Shown: piece by piece, positions 21,159-29,013 of the stretch
How positions within the stretch are numbered: the first letter of the stretch is position 1
How the letters are laid out: each line of letters opens with the position of its first letter
IMG/VR virus record: IMGVR_UViG_3300050821_004476
Location: 1-38,631 of that record
Length of the DNA: 38,631 bases
From: a virus
Direction: 5' to 3' (one strand)
Position numbers and translations under genes: made by a program
Notes under the pieces: model-generated
Seen by the model: the letters and a program-made list of their open reading frames with translations, nothing else
Told to the model about the DNA's origin: nothing
The model's database searches: none

Positions 21159-21824
21159 TCACTTGTATCTAATAGTTACATGACCGTGTTTGTCTAGCTT
21201 CTCTACGATGTCTTTGAGCAGAGGAGTTCTATTTACAAGTATATCATTCTCCTCTCGCTCGCTAGCTAGTTGTTCTTTGAGTCTATCTCTCTCCCCCTTA
21301 AGTCTAATACAGTCTTTCTCAAACGCTTCCGCTCTACCTTTCCATTGCTCTAAGTTTTGTCTAACTTCTGTCTTCTCATCTATAAGACGAACATTAATTT
21401 TATAGTCATGAGCCACTTTATTCTGTAGCTCTGTAATTCTAGCTTTAAGATTCTCAATCAACTCTAAGTTATTGTCTACGGGTCGTTTGTTCCTATCCTC
21501 CTCTAGAGCTTCTTTGATTCCCGCGTCGATAGCTTGAGCTATATATTGTCTAGCTTTTATCAAAGAATCAAAGCTAATATGTCTCACTAATCTTAAAACA
21601 TAGCCTTGATCTCGATTCCCGCTAAGAGGGCAGATAAGAACAGTAGCACAACTCTCTCCGCTTACTTCATTTCCTTGAAATACTAGATGAGCTATCCTCC
21701 CTCCAATAGTCTGTTGCTTAGCAGTTTGACCTAGATACGTAGGTGCTCTATCTAAAATAGCTTGGGCTTCTTGTTCCGAGTATCCTAGCTCTTCAGTAAG
21801 TATCTCCTTTAGAGAGTTAGGCAT
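21159..21824 (-). CDS. Coiled-coil protein, 221 aa
   Basis: The N-terminal 100 residues look globular (LTEELGYSEQEAQAILDRAP resembles a helical phage module; IGGRIAHLVFQGNEVSG). Residues about 115-205 form a long coiled coil (NLELIENLKARITELQNKVA, RLKGERDRLKEQLASEREE). No enzyme motif is seen. It overlaps the upstream gene by 8 bp. Confidence 0.65.
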   Translation of the reverse strand: MPNSLKEILTEELGYSEQEAQAILDRAPTYLGQTAKQQTIGGRIAHLVFQGNEVSGESCATVLICPLSGNRDQGYVLRLVRHISFDSLIKARQYIAQAIDAGIKEALEEDRNKRPVDNNLELIENLKARITELQNKVAHDYKINVRLIDEKTEVRQNLEQWKGRAEAFEKDCIRLKGERDRLKEQLASEREENDILVNRTPLLKDIVEKLDKHGHVTIRYK

Positions 21825-22116
21825 TAGCTATCTCCTTGCAAGCTACTTCAACTACATCAGAGCTAGTGTTGAAAGTTATTCCGTCTACAAAGTACGTTTT
21901 ACCGTTATGTCGAATATGATCTCCCTTAGTAGGGCAATAGACTTCAAAGATATTCCAATACACTAAGACTTCGTTTTGTAGGGTAGTAAACTCGTATCTT
22001 ACATTACTCCCTACTGCTAATGGAGGCTTCGGTTTCCTAGGGTATTTCTTACGTGGCTTCTTTTCCGGTTTAATCTCAGATACTGTTTCATATCGCTCGT
22101 TCTCTTCACCCATCAT
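21817..22116 (-). CDS. Hypothetical protein with basic linker, 99 aa
   Basis: An acidic start is followed by a Lys/Pro/Arg stretch (KPEKKPRKKYPRKPKPP), then a beta-rich domain (GSNVRYEFTTLQNEVLVYW, HIRHNGKTYFVDGITFN). The basic linker suggests nucleic-acid contact, without proof. It overlaps both neighbours. Confidence 0.6.
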   Translation of the reverse strand: MMGEENERYETVSEIKPEKKPRKKYPRKPKPPLAVGSNVRYEFTTLQNEVLVYWNIFEVYCPTKGDHIRHNGKTYFVDGITFNTSSDVVEVACKEIANA

Positions 22117-22565
22117 TCTTTCTCCTTGAAAGCTTTATCAATCATCTCTTTCAAAACTTCCTTAGCTTGCCATTTGATCGATTTGTCTATCTCTTCTTTA
22201 GCGATTACGTTCCTAATGATTTGATAGATAGCTTCTCGGTTAGTTTCTATGTAACTACTAACTAGTGTCTCCGTTTCCTTCTTGACTAACTTATTCAAAA
22301 CATCTTTAAGCTTGTCTGAGAGTACATAGTCAGGAACGTATCTATTCTCATCTACTACTCTAATTAGAATCTCGTCACTAGCTCTCTTGACCGCTTCTGT
22401 TACATACTTTTGTACTATCTCCATCCTCTTAGATACTACGGTATCTACAGCTACTTGAGAGAGGATCATTTCCATCTCCCGCTCTCCTCCAATAAGTCTC
22501 TCTAGAGCAGGTACATTAAGTTGTATCTTAAGAACGTCCGGAGGTCTTTGCTTCTCTTCTACCAT
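22113..22565 (-). CDS. Hypothetical helical protein, 150 aa
   Basis: All-helical and charged (LNVPALERLIGGEREMEMIL, KDVLNKLVKKETETLVSSYI, IDKSIKWQAKEVLKEMIDKA). Family unknown. The ATG follows AAGGAGATAGGTA, and an intrinsic terminator ends only about 20 nt upstream. Confidence 0.6.
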   Translation of the reverse strand: MVEEKQRPPDVLKIQLNVPALERLIGGEREMEMILSQVAVDTVVSKRMEIVQKYVTEAVKRASDEILIRVVDENRYVPDYVLSDKLKDVLNKLVKKETETLVSSYIETNREAIYQIIRNVIAKEEIDKSIKWQAKEVLKEMIDKAFKEKE

Positions 22566-22582
22566 TACCTATCTCCTTATCT

Positions 22583-22627
22583 AAAGAAAAATAGCCCGAC
22601 AAAGCTATTATACTCTGCCGAGCTATT
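22583..22627 (-). terminator. Intrinsic terminator before the 150-aa gene
   Basis: On the minus strand the arms AATAGCTCGGCA (22627-22616) and TGTCGGGCTATT (22601-22590) form a 12-bp stem with two G-U pairs, followed by five U residues. It ends the transcript of the secreted-protein gene; the next ribosome binding site follows at once. Confidence 0.8.
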
Positions 22628-22632
22628 CCGCC

Positions 22633-22791
22633 CTATCTCTCCAATTCTATTCTCATCCTAATCCAAAATACTAAGAACAATCCAAAAGAAGCTAATGGAC
22701 TAATCGTAGATAGCATTAAGGCTAAGATAGTGACTAACTCTATCAAGTTAAGGTCCCATAAAGGAAGGATATTCAAATGAGTCGGAACCAT
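22633..22791 (-). CDS. Small membrane protein overlapping the secreted-protein gene, 52 aa
   Basis: ATG at 22791 lies inside the end of the upstream secreted-protein gene in another frame, with GGAG 11 nt upstream. The product has one or two hydrophobic stretches (LIELVTILALMLSTIS, LASFGLFLVFWI) and a basic end. It runs up to the terminator, which supports it as the last gene of the unit. An embedded pair of secreted and membrane proteins recalls lysis pairs, but nothing proves it. Confidence 0.5.
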   Translation of the reverse strand: MVPTHLNILPLWDLNLIELVTILALMLSTISPLASFGLFLVFWIRMRIELER

Positions 22792-23164
22792 AGTACATAC
22801 AACTCCAGTCAGTAGCTTGAAGAACTACTAATTCTCCAATAAGATGGGCATCGAATGGAAACCAGAATTGAAAGTTACCGCTAGAATCGCAATCCTCTGT
22901 ATAAGCTCCTAGATAACTATCATCCTCATCCACTACGTTTACGGGAATTCCGTCTGCTCCCTCATCGGGATCATCTATCACATAACCGCTCACAACTATC
23001 CAGATACTAAGATCCTCTACTTGAGTAACAACTACAGAAGAAATAATCACCCCAAATTCTGGATCTGCTTTAGCTTCCGTATTAAAAGCTATCATACTCA
23101 ACAACGCTACTACCCCTAAAAGTTTCTTGACTCTGTCTTGTACTAAACTTGTTTTGTACTTCAT
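22748..23164 (-). CDS. Secreted beta-sandwich-like protein, 138 aa
   Basis: A basic n-region and hydrophobic core (VKKLLGVVALLSMIAFN) end in EAKA, a good signal peptidase I site near residue 32. The mature part resembles small Ig-like or carboxypeptidase-regulatory-like beta-sandwiches (SIWIVVSGYVIDDPD, GIPVNVVDEDDSYLGAYTED, GNFQFWFPF). It is very acidic and carries two or more Cys. A phage gene for an exported protein suggests alteration of the host envelope, an inference only. Confidence 0.65.
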   Translation of the reverse strand: MKYKTSLVQDRVKKLLGVVALLSMIAFNTEAKADPEFGVIISSVVVTQVEDLSIWIVVSGYVIDDPDEGADGIPVNVVDEDDSYLGAYTEDCDSSGNFQFWFPFDAHLIGELVVLQATDWSCMYYGSDSFEYPSFMGP

Positions 23165-23234
23165 TTGCCTATCCTTTCAAAACAGTAACACTAGTCCCTC
23201 TTGCCTATGTAGAAGTAATAACTAGCGGTTAAAC

Positions 23235-23564
23235 TTAAAGCACTTTACCATCTTTCAGATTCGGCATTCTAATAAACCTTTCATCTATAGTAGTCCAACC
23301 TCTTTCCCAAAGGTCATGATTACGCTGGTATAGTTCCTTCCCATCCGGAAAAGGGTTATCTGATTTAGGTTTTTGATCTAGAGCAGCCTTAACTCCAGAG
23401 AATATTGCTTCTTCATTACTCTCCCAATCGAGAGCGTATTGCTTATTCCTAGCTACGATCCGTCTTCGTAAAGAGATGTCATAGCCCAGCCAAATAATCT
23501 GAATGGGAATTAGTACAACTAAGATAGCTTGAAATATCTCTCCTCTCGAAAGTTCTTTATTCAC
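23235..23564 (-). CDS. Membrane-anchored protein with RMF/CrpP-like module, 109 aa
   Basis: One hydrophobic segment (IFQAILVVLIPIQIIWLGYDI, about 9-30) is followed by a basic stretch and a module at 54-90: GVKAALDQKPKSDNPFPDG then LWERGW. The pattern A-x(n)-G/K-x(n)-NPFP-x(n)-W-x-x-GW resembles the ribosome modulation factor/CrpP-like family, small basic proteins that bind ribosomes or have been linked to antibiotic modification. A membrane-anchored version is unusual. The match is by eye and moderate. Confidence 0.5.
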   Translation of the reverse strand: MNKELSRGEIFQAILVVLIPIQIIWLGYDISLRRRIVARNKQYALDWESNEEAIFSGVKAALDQKPKSDNPFPDGKELYQRNHDLWERGWTTIDERFIRMPNLKDGKVL

Positions 23565-23698
23565 TAGCTCGCTCCTTAAAGTTCTCTCGGAACCTACGCT
23601 AAATCGTTCCTAAACGCCCTAGGAACGCTTATCTCACCCTAAGACGATAGATCGGTCGTCTTTCTCTCGTAACGCTTAGAAGGGCTATTATATCGCGT
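23565..23698 (-). promoter_or_regulatory. Spacer with a -10-like box and two hairpins
   Basis: The minus strand carries TATAAT in GCGATATAATAGCC just after the upstream stop. Downstream are two inverted repeats: AAGACGA/TCGTCTT (7 bp) and CGTTCCT/AGGAACG (7 bp). Then comes the ribosome binding site AAGGAGCG of the RMF-like gene. A good -35 box is not evident. Confidence 0.4.
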
Positions 23699-24256
23699 TT
23701 ACGGGACGGGTAGTAATCCTTTCGTTTCGGTAGTCATAAGCTTAGAGATGTACTCTCTCGCCTTATCGTAGCCATAAGCGTGTATCATTTTATCTCCTCT
23801 CGTAACATCTTCCTGAGAGAATAGACTATCAGCTGAATTCTCTATATCAGATCCGCTCCAATCTATAACTATGACTCGCTTTCTCCAACCGATAGTAATT
23901 GGTCCTCTAGTAGTTGTTACTATCAGCCAAGGAGTAGTAAACCCATAGTGACTTTCTCCCCAATACTTGTTAGAAATGACTTTGTAGTAGATAGGACTAG
24001 GGAAACAAGCCTTAAGATCCTCAATTGTCTTTTGTCTCTCTTTGATATTATCAGGATGGTTTTCTTCTTTAGATTTGAATATGTCCCGTTGTATAGCTTC
24101 TACGTACTTATTAACTGTCCCCTGCTCTTCTTCAGTTAGCTCTACTCCCGCTACTAAGATTTTGATACCTAAGTACGTGAACCCCGAAAAGTTTCCCCAA
24201 GTCTCGTACTTCGCTACTTCTTTGAATAGAACTTCCTTAGTTTGTGGCTCGCTCAT
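23699..24256 (-). CDS. Hypothetical protein, 185 aa
   Basis: A soluble alpha/beta protein with no motif I can name. The middle is helical (NKYVEAIQRDIFKSKEE) and the second half beta-rich and aromatic (YWGESHYGFTTPWLIVTTTR, ITIGWRKRVIVIDWSGSDIE). It overlaps the stop of the glycosyltransferase-like gene by 1 bp, so it may work with it. Confidence 0.6.
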   Translation of the reverse strand: MSEPQTKEVLFKEVAKYETWGNFSGFTYLGIKILVAGVELTEEEQGTVNKYVEAIQRDIFKSKEENHPDNIKERQKTIEDLKACFPSPIYYKVISNKYWGESHYGFTTPWLIVTTTRGPITIGWRKRVIVIDWSGSDIENSADSLFSQEDVTRGDKMIHAYGYDKAREYISKLMTTETKGLLPVP

Positions 24257-25542
24257 TACTTCCTCTTGTAAATAGAGAACTGTTTAGTCTCAGACACTAA
24301 CTCATAGTCATTCTTAAGCTCTTCTACGTACTCCGAAAACTTTCCGCAGCCTTGCATACTAAACCAACTATGTACTTCTACGATAACTTCCGGTGTCTCT
24401 AGATTCTCAATCGCTTCTATTTGATATTTCTCCTTAAGATTCGTATCGAGAAATAGAGGATACATTATATCAAATCTCGTAGCACTAAATCTTCCTGAGT
24501 AATAGAGTATCTCCGGTTCCGATCCCATAATGAGAATCTTGTCGTTAGGACTCGTTAAGCTCTTGACCTTAAAGGCTACTTCTTTAGCTTCGATGAACGG
24601 CTGGTCTCCATAAAGCTTAGGAGCTACGTTAGGCTCTATGAGTAAGTCCCAAGATTGATAGAGACTTCCGATGACTAGCACAAGAGTTATTAGAGGTCTA
24701 GTGTACTTTGACTTCTCAAGTCCTCTATGCTCTAGATAGGCTAAGAACTTCTCTACCCCATTACCAGCCGAGATAGCGATGAACGGAATCGCTAAGAGAT
24801 AGTAGTGAGAGTAAGGAGAAGCAGCGGTACAGAACAGAGCTACTAGAATGAGATAAGACGGGGAGAGACAGCCGAATAGTACAGCCATCCAATACGTGAA
24901 TAGGATAGCCTCTACGTTCTGTTCAAAGTACACGAACTTAAGATGATGAGAAGCTACGTAAGCTTGATTGAAGTAGTAAGTACAGTCGAGTAGCTTATCG
25001 TCTCCTAGAAATGGTCTAAGAATCGCGAACGATGTTATTGAGAAGCTAGAAGATAGTTCTAAGAATTCCTTCCAACTGTAACGTCGTTGTAAGAGGATAC
25101 AGAACACTATCGGGATGGCCGTGTACTTATACAAGATAGTAATCGCTGCTAATCCTCCTAGCATTAACGTAGTATCTCTTCTCTTAACAAGTACGTACAT
25201 TAGGACTATCGGGAGTATCATAAACTGCTCTACGTTAGCCGAACATTGCCCTAATCTCGGCATTAAGAGTAGAGTAGGAAGTAAGAACATAGAGCAAGTG
25301 TTAGACATGAGTAGAGCAGCTAAGAAGTGAGAGATTATCATAACGATTCTAGCGTCACCTAGACAGTACGTGTAGATAATCATTGGAGGCTTTTGTAAGA
25401 AGCTCTCAGTATAGGGAGTATGGCCCGAGAGTAAGAGTTGAGCCGAGTAAGCGTACTCTCCTTCATCTCGCATTAGAGGGATAAAGAGAGTGTTCCAATG
25501 AATAGCGACGATGTAGAGAGCGAGTAGAATGGGACGTTTCAT
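24256..25542 (-). CDS. Membrane glycosyltransferase-like protein, GT39/ArnT (GT-C) type
   Basis: A 428-residue polytopic membrane protein with about ten hydrophobic segments. The first loop has PLMRDEGEYAYSAQLLLSG (22-40) and then QKPPMIIYTY, the GT-C pattern in which the Asp-Glu pair after the first span is catalytic and the KPP motif binds the lipid-phosphate donor (PMT/ArnT family). A soluble C-terminal part follows (PNDKILIMGSEPEILYYSG). It would transfer a sugar from a polyprenyl-phosphate donor to an envelope target. In phages such genes usually change host surface sugars, blocking superinfection. The donor cannot be told from sequence. Confidence 0.72.
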   Translation of the reverse strand: MKRPILLALYIVAIHWNTLFIPLMRDEGEYAYSAQLLLSGHTPYTESFLQKPPMIIYTYCLGDARIVMIISHFLAALLMSNTCSMFLLPTLLLMPRLGQCSANVEQFMILPIVLMYVLVKRRDTTLMLGGLAAITILYKYTAIPIVFCILLQRRYSWKEFLELSSSFSITSFAILRPFLGDDKLLDCTYYFNQAYVASHHLKFVYFEQNVEAILFTYWMAVLFGCLSPSYLILVALFCTAASPYSHYYLLAIPFIAISAGNGVEKFLAYLEHRGLEKSKYTRPLITLVLVIGSLYQSWDLLIEPNVAPKLYGDQPFIEAKEVAFKVKSLTSPNDKILIMGSEPEILYYSGRFSATRFDIMYPLFLDTNLKEKYQIEAIENLETPEVIVEVHSWFSMQGCGKFSEYVEELKNDYELVSETKQFSIYKRK

Positions 25543-25648
25543 AATTACCTTTCTCAGTTCCGTTAAACGAAGGTATACGACAAGTCTTATAGAGCTAACG
25601 GAATCCGTCCCTATTCGGATCTTTCGCCTAGATTACTTTTCCTTAAGA
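25543..25648 (-). promoter_or_regulatory. Structured leader of the glycosyltransferase-like gene
   Basis: Two neighbouring inverted repeats lie directly before the ribosome binding site (AAGG) of the gene starting at 25542: TTCCGTTA/TAACGGAA (25558-25565 and 25596-25603, 8 bp perfect) and ATCCG/CGGAT (25603-25607 and 25616-25620). No U-run follows, so these are not simple terminators. Confidence 0.4.
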
Positions 25649-25828
25649 TTAGATAGCCGGTCCTAAACACTTACACTCTAAGATTACCCCTCTTGGCCAG
25701 CCATTATAAATAGCCATTTGTACTTTCCCTAAGTCTGAAGCCGTAATAAACACTTGTTCCTTTCCGTCGTCTAAGTTCCCTTCACTTCCTCTATTCATGG
25801 GATCAAATGTCACTAAGTAGATATTCAT
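25649..25828 (-). CDS. Small protein, 59 aa
   Basis: ATG 25828 overlaps the upstream stop (ATGA). A small alpha/beta protein (NIYLVTFDPMNRGSEGN, VFITASDLGKVQMAIYNGWP) with a C-terminal ILECKCLGP. Unknown function. Confidence 0.6.
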   Translation of the reverse strand: MNIYLVTFDPMNRGSEGNLDDGKEQVFITASDLGKVQMAIYNGWPRGVILECKCLGPAI

Positions 25829-26202
25829 TGATAGTTCCTACCCTCATCTAACTGTTGTTGAAGTAACTTAGCAATACTAGGATTCTTCAAGTACCTACGA
25901 AATGGAGTTAAATTATCCGGCTGTCCTATCAAATAATCAAGATAGTCTAGAGGTACATTTTCAACTAACTCTCCTGTGCACTTACCGAAAGGCATTGTCT
26001 CTCCTCTAAAGAACGTAACCTCCTTATCCGTCATAGGGACTAGTTCAGTAGACTTCTCTTGTTTAGGAACCTTAGATTGAACTAGCTCTAACAGACTCTT
26101 CCAGAAGTGTTCATGATTTTGGTATTGAGACTCGTTACATAAGGAGAATAGATACTCGGCTTCTTTCCTTGCTTTTATTCTAGTCTCTAGTTGATTAGTC
26201 AT
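25825..26202 (-). CDS. DUF3820-like protein, 125 aa
   Basis: A helical N-terminal half precedes a C-terminal module at about 70-110: MPFGKCTGELVENVPLDYLD then YLIGQP. This matches the DUF3820-type signature (MPFGKYKGK...P.DYL.WL), found alone in phages and fused to exonucleases. Molecular function is not known. It is coupled to both neighbours by ATGA overlaps. Confidence 0.6.
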   Translation of the reverse strand: MTNQLETRIKARKEAEYLFSLCNESQYQNHEHFWKSLLELVQSKVPKQEKSTELVPMTDKEVTFFRGETMPFGKCTGELVENVPLDYLDYLIGQPDNLTPFRRYLKNPSIAKLLQQQLDEGRNYQ

Positions 26203-26354
26203 TTCTTACTTTCTAACAAATCTAACTTACGTTGAGTTTCTTCTTTAATCCATTGAGAGTTAGAAGCATCCCAACTAGGATTACTATTTGGATTCTTAGG
26301 ACTCACGATGATCTCTTCAAGTTCTTGCTTATTCATATCGGCTAGTTCTTTCAT
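26199..26354 (-). CDS. Hypothetical protein, 51 aa
   Basis: A polar 51-residue protein (ELADMNKQELEEIIVSPKNP, QWIKEETQRKLDLLESKK) locked between two genes by TAATG at its start and ATGA at its stop. No family recognised. Confidence 0.6.
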   Translation of the reverse strand: MKELADMNKQELEEIIVSPKNPNSNPSWDASNSQWIKEETQRKLDLLESKK

Positions 26355-26569
26355 TAGATAATCTCCTGATATTCTATATAAGGGTATCTCTTTCCGCTAA
26401 CCGCTGCAGTATTCCCACAAGCATTATTACTACACTTATGAGGATAACCTTGAGGCCAAGTATCATAGGTTATATCGCCATAAGGTTCTAAGAATCCTAT
26501 ATCGCAGTTAGGACATTTGAGCTTTACTTGAACTACTTGTACTTTGACTCTTACTTCTTCTATCTTCAT
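26354..26569 (-). CDS. Small zinc-ribbon protein, 71 aa
   Basis: A ribbon with KCPNCDIGFLEPYGD and HKCSNNACGNTAAVSGKRYP gives CxxC and CxxxxC pairs. Such one-ribbon proteins are common in phages; the binding partner is unknown. Confidence 0.65.
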   Translation of the reverse strand: MKIEEVRVKVQVVQVKLKCPNCDIGFLEPYGDITYDTWPQGYPHKCSNNACGNTAAVSGKRYPYIEYQEII

Positions 26570-26578
26570 AACTATCTC

Positions 26579-27070
26579 CTAAAGAAGTTCAACAGTATTT
26601 TCAAAGATACGAACTAGATCAGCGGACATATTAAATCTTCCAGCATTAGCTTCAATACTCTTTCTAATGTTCCCGTCGTTATGTCTCTCGCTAGCAGCTT
26701 TCCAATCGCAAAACATCTCTAATAGATCAACTAGGTTCATATCTCGAATACCATCCTTAAAATGTTCTGGATGATGTCGATTATTTGCATAGTGGTGTTT
26801 AAGGGCTACGTCTAACTCCTTCTTCATCTCGTTGTACTCTGGACTATTATAAGTACAAGCAGCGAGTCTAGGAGTAAGCTCTGTAAATAACTCTACCTCC
26901 GGAGAACGTAGCTTAGATTGATCGTGTAGCTCTCCTCTCCTTAAGAGTTCTTTTACCATTACGTTGAGTAAGTTCCTAACTCGTTCAATATGTCTCATTG
27001 TAACGTAGTTAGTAGCATGTTGGACTGTAAACCTAACCGCTTCATTTAATTCCATATCACTATCACTCAT
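26579..27070 (-). CDS. DUF5662 family protein, 163 aa
   Basis: It matches the DUF5662 pattern along its length: LHDQSKLRSPEVELF, then YNSPEYNEMKKELDVALKHH followed by YANNRHHPEHF, then MNLVDLLEMFCDWKAASERH and IEANAGRF. Conserved His/Asp positions (HD, HH, HHPEH, DW) suggest a metal-dependent HD-like fold, possibly a phosphohydrolase, but no substrate is known. Common in phages and bacteria. It sits in the accessory block. Confidence 0.75.
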   Translation of the reverse strand: MSDSDMELNEAVRFTVQHATNYVTMRHIERVRNLLNVMVKELLRRGELHDQSKLRSPEVELFTELTPRLAACTYNSPEYNEMKKELDVALKHHYANNRHHPEHFKDGIRDMNLVDLLEMFCDWKAASERHNDGNIRKSIEANAGRFNMSADLVRIFENTVELL

Positions 27071-27073
27071 TTA

Positions 27074-27325
27074 CTACTCCTTGTCTAGTATTTTGTTAAG
27101 CCCATCTAACAACCTATCTAAGTACATAGCATAACTTCTGTCTATGTCTCCCGCTCCTACATGCTTAGTGTTTCGGTAGAAATCATCTCTAAGAGATTGT
27201 ATAGATTTAAGCATCTCACCATCTAGTCTACACTTCAATTCTCGTACATAAAGATCATAGGAACATTCTTTACAAAAAGCAGGCCCACCGCACCTTACTC
27301 TAGCTTTGTCCGGTCTAGCCCACAT
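27074..27325 (-). CDS. Small Cys-containing protein, probably with a longer N-terminus
   Basis: Listed from the first standard start codon at 27325. The frame is open further upstream and reads SVIGTNSGHGH directly before MWARPDKARVRCGGPAFCKE. GHGHxWxRPDG...RCGG-type sequences are familiar from other phage proteins, so the true start is probably upstream. No ATG, GTG or TTG exists there; an ATA at 27376 lies 4 nt after a strong AAGGAG. The protein would then be about 100 residues. Function unknown. Confidence 0.6.
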   Translation of the reverse strand: MWARPDKARVRCGGPAFCKECSYDLYVRELKCRLDGEMLKSIQSLRDDFYRNTKHVGAGDIDRSYAMYLDRLLDGLNKILDKE

Positions 27326-27377
27326 ATGTCCGTGTCCACTGTTAGTTCCGATAACTGAAAAGTCTGGCTTTTCTATT

Positions 27378-27644
27378 TTACTCCTTATCTAGAGCATCTA
27401 ACCTATCACTACTATCTCGTTCTGCTTTAATACACTTGTCTAGTAGGGGTATATAGAGAGCTTTGATACTCTCTTCATAACCAATCCTTATTGTTACTCC
27501 GCTTACCATCCTAAGATTTACGTCACATTGCTCTTTCATACATAGCTCAATAGCATCGGCTAGAGCAGATCTTGGAGCATCATGAACTGCGTCTACAGAG
27601 ATAATTGGACCTGAGAGATTCTGTCCTACTTTCTTATAGCTCAT
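27378..27644 (-). CDS. Hypothetical protein, 88 aa
   Basis: A mixed alpha/beta protein (PIISVDAVHDAPRSALADAI, VNLRMVSGVTIRIGYEESI) with a charged end. It overlaps the upstream gene by 4 bp. No family recognised. Confidence 0.6.
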   Translation of the reverse strand: MSYKKVGQNLSGPIISVDAVHDAPRSALADAIELCMKEQCDVNLRMVSGVTIRIGYEESIKALYIPLLDKCIKAERDSSDRLDALDKE

Positions 27645-27823
27645 TTATCATACCCTTCTCTCGTTTCTAGTCCTTGAATTATTCTAGAAGCTCCTCCCGG
27701 ATTAAACACCTTACGAGTGTAAGCTACTTTGACTATCTCAATAATCAAATGAGGAAGCCTAGAGATAGCTACTGAGTTAGCATACTTCATAACGTCCTCA
27801 TGCTCTATCTCTCGTTCTTTCAT
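27641..27823 (-). CDS. Hypothetical protein, 60 aa
   Basis: A small helical protein (DVMKYANSVAISRLPHLIIE). It overlaps the upstream stop by one base and the downstream ATG by 4 bp. No family recognised. Confidence 0.55.
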   Translation of the reverse strand: MKEREIEHEDVMKYANSVAISRLPHLIIEIVKVAYTRKVFNPGGASRIIQGLETREGYDK

Positions 27824-28188
27824 TATTGATCTCTATATCCCCATAATAGAAGACTACGCACTTTGTTAGCTAACCAATCTTGTCCGTGCTTCTCCCAGTA
27901 GCGTACTTGGTACTCTCGTTTTTGGTTCCAGAGCTTAACAGCTATCTCCATAACGTCCTCTCCGAACTGGATAGAGTATTCAAGAGTCTTATTTTGTCTT
28001 AGAGCGGTAGTAACCCCTCTCAGTCCTTCACTCTTAAAGAAAGCATCCATATGATTTCCGCCTACTGGGATCCTGTTACCTATTGCTCGGAGTTCTTTAG
28101 AGTAAGCTTCACACCAATAGTCATACTCTTTTCCTACGTCTCTAAGCAATTGCATCCTATCGGGAATCTTTGTAGCTATTCTAACCAT
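27823..28188 (-). CDS. Hypothetical protein, 121 aa
   Basis: A soluble, Trp/Tyr-rich helical protein (VGKEYDYWCEAYSKELRAIG, LWNQKREYQVRYWEKHGQDW). Function unknown. It heads a run of coupled genes going down to the DUF5662 gene. Confidence 0.6.
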   Translation of the reverse strand: MVRIATKIPDRMQLLRDVGKEYDYWCEAYSKELRAIGNRIPVGGNHMDAFFKSEGLRGVTTALRQNKTLEYSIQFGEDVMEIAVKLWNQKREYQVRYWEKHGQDWLANKVRSLLLWGYRDQ

Positions 28189-28242
28189 CGTTATTCGCTC
28201 GCTCCTTTCTACCCTCTCTAGTATAACTAAAATTTAAGGAAG

Positions 28243-28296
28243 TTAAACCGCTTCCGCTTTGAACTTCTTAATTTGAGCCTTAGTAACAGCAGCCAT
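28243..28296 (-). CDS. Possible 17-residue peptide
   Basis: ATG 28296 follows AAGGA at a workable distance and encodes MAAVTKAQIKKFKAEAV. It could be a tiny peptide or the remnant of a longer gene. Weak support only. Confidence 0.2.
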   Translation of the reverse strand: MAAVTKAQIKKFKAEAV

Positions 28297-28299
28297 TAT

Positions 28300-28710
28300 T
28301 TATTTTCCTTTGATAAATCCGGGTTCATAAATAGTGATGCGATAACTATGAGGAGGATTCCACTCGCTTTCTCTAACAATAGAGTAGTAGCATCCTATCC
28401 TCTTACAAAAAGCTTGTATCTCTTTTTCAAAATCTTTAACGTTACCATATGGCTCACTTATAAAGTGGCTGTACCTACTTACTTTAACAAGTCCCCAATG
28501 ATCCATCCAAGTTCGTGTAGGGCCATGTTGAGAAATCGATAGAGACTTTCTTACAATTCTCACAGAGCTTTCTAGGGCATCTATAATTTCATACTTTTTT
28601 ATAAGCTCCATAAATTCTTTTTCAAAATGCTTGTTTAATAGGGAAGTGAACCATTTAGGGGCATCACCCCTTAAAACCGAGTCTACTTTTTTCTTAGATA
28701 CTGTAACCAT
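28300..28710 (-). CDS. Hypothetical protein, 136 aa
   Basis: A basic N-terminal helical part (SKKKVDSVLRGDAPKWFTSL) and a mixed C-terminal half (IGCYYSIVRESEWNPPHSYR). No known motif. It starts 9 bp after the upstream stop. Codons are more AT-rich than in the terminase-portal block. Confidence 0.6.
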   Translation of the reverse strand: MVTVSKKKVDSVLRGDAPKWFTSLLNKHFEKEFMELIKKYEIIDALESSVRIVRKSLSISQHGPTRTWMDHWGLVKVSRYSHFISEPYGNVKDFEKEIQAFCKRIGCYYSIVRESEWNPPHSYRITIYEPGFIKGK

Positions 28711-28719
28711 TTTGGTTCC

Positions 28720-29013
28720 TTATAGCAGTTTGTATAGTTGTTTACTAATGCCCAAAAACTCTTCTAAAACTTTCATAGTTTCTTTGTCAGAACTAGTCAT
28801 GGAAAAACTACCCGCTATTTCCAATTCTTCTATAGCTCTACATATTTCTCTAATTCTCTCCCGATCTGCTATTGGAGCATTTTCTAAAGACCAAGATAAA
28901 GCTCTACCTAACTGTATTCCCGTTCTAGTAGTTACTGAGTCACTAATACCAGACTCTTCAAAAGTTTCTTTGGGATCTCCTTCATATTCTTCTAGCGTTA
29001 CTTTCCAAACCAT
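28720..29013 (-). CDS. Hypothetical acidic protein, 97 aa
   Basis: A small acidic protein (WKVTLEEYEGDPKETFEESG, REICRAIEELEIAG). It is the first gene after the repeat-rich non-coding region, so its message may start there. AGAAAGGAACAG provides the ribosome binding site. Confidence 0.6.
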   Translation of the reverse strand: MVWKVTLEEYEGDPKETFEESGISDSVTTRTGIQLGRALSWSLENAPIADRERIREICRAIEELEIAGSFSMTSSDKETMKVLEEFLGISKQLYKLL

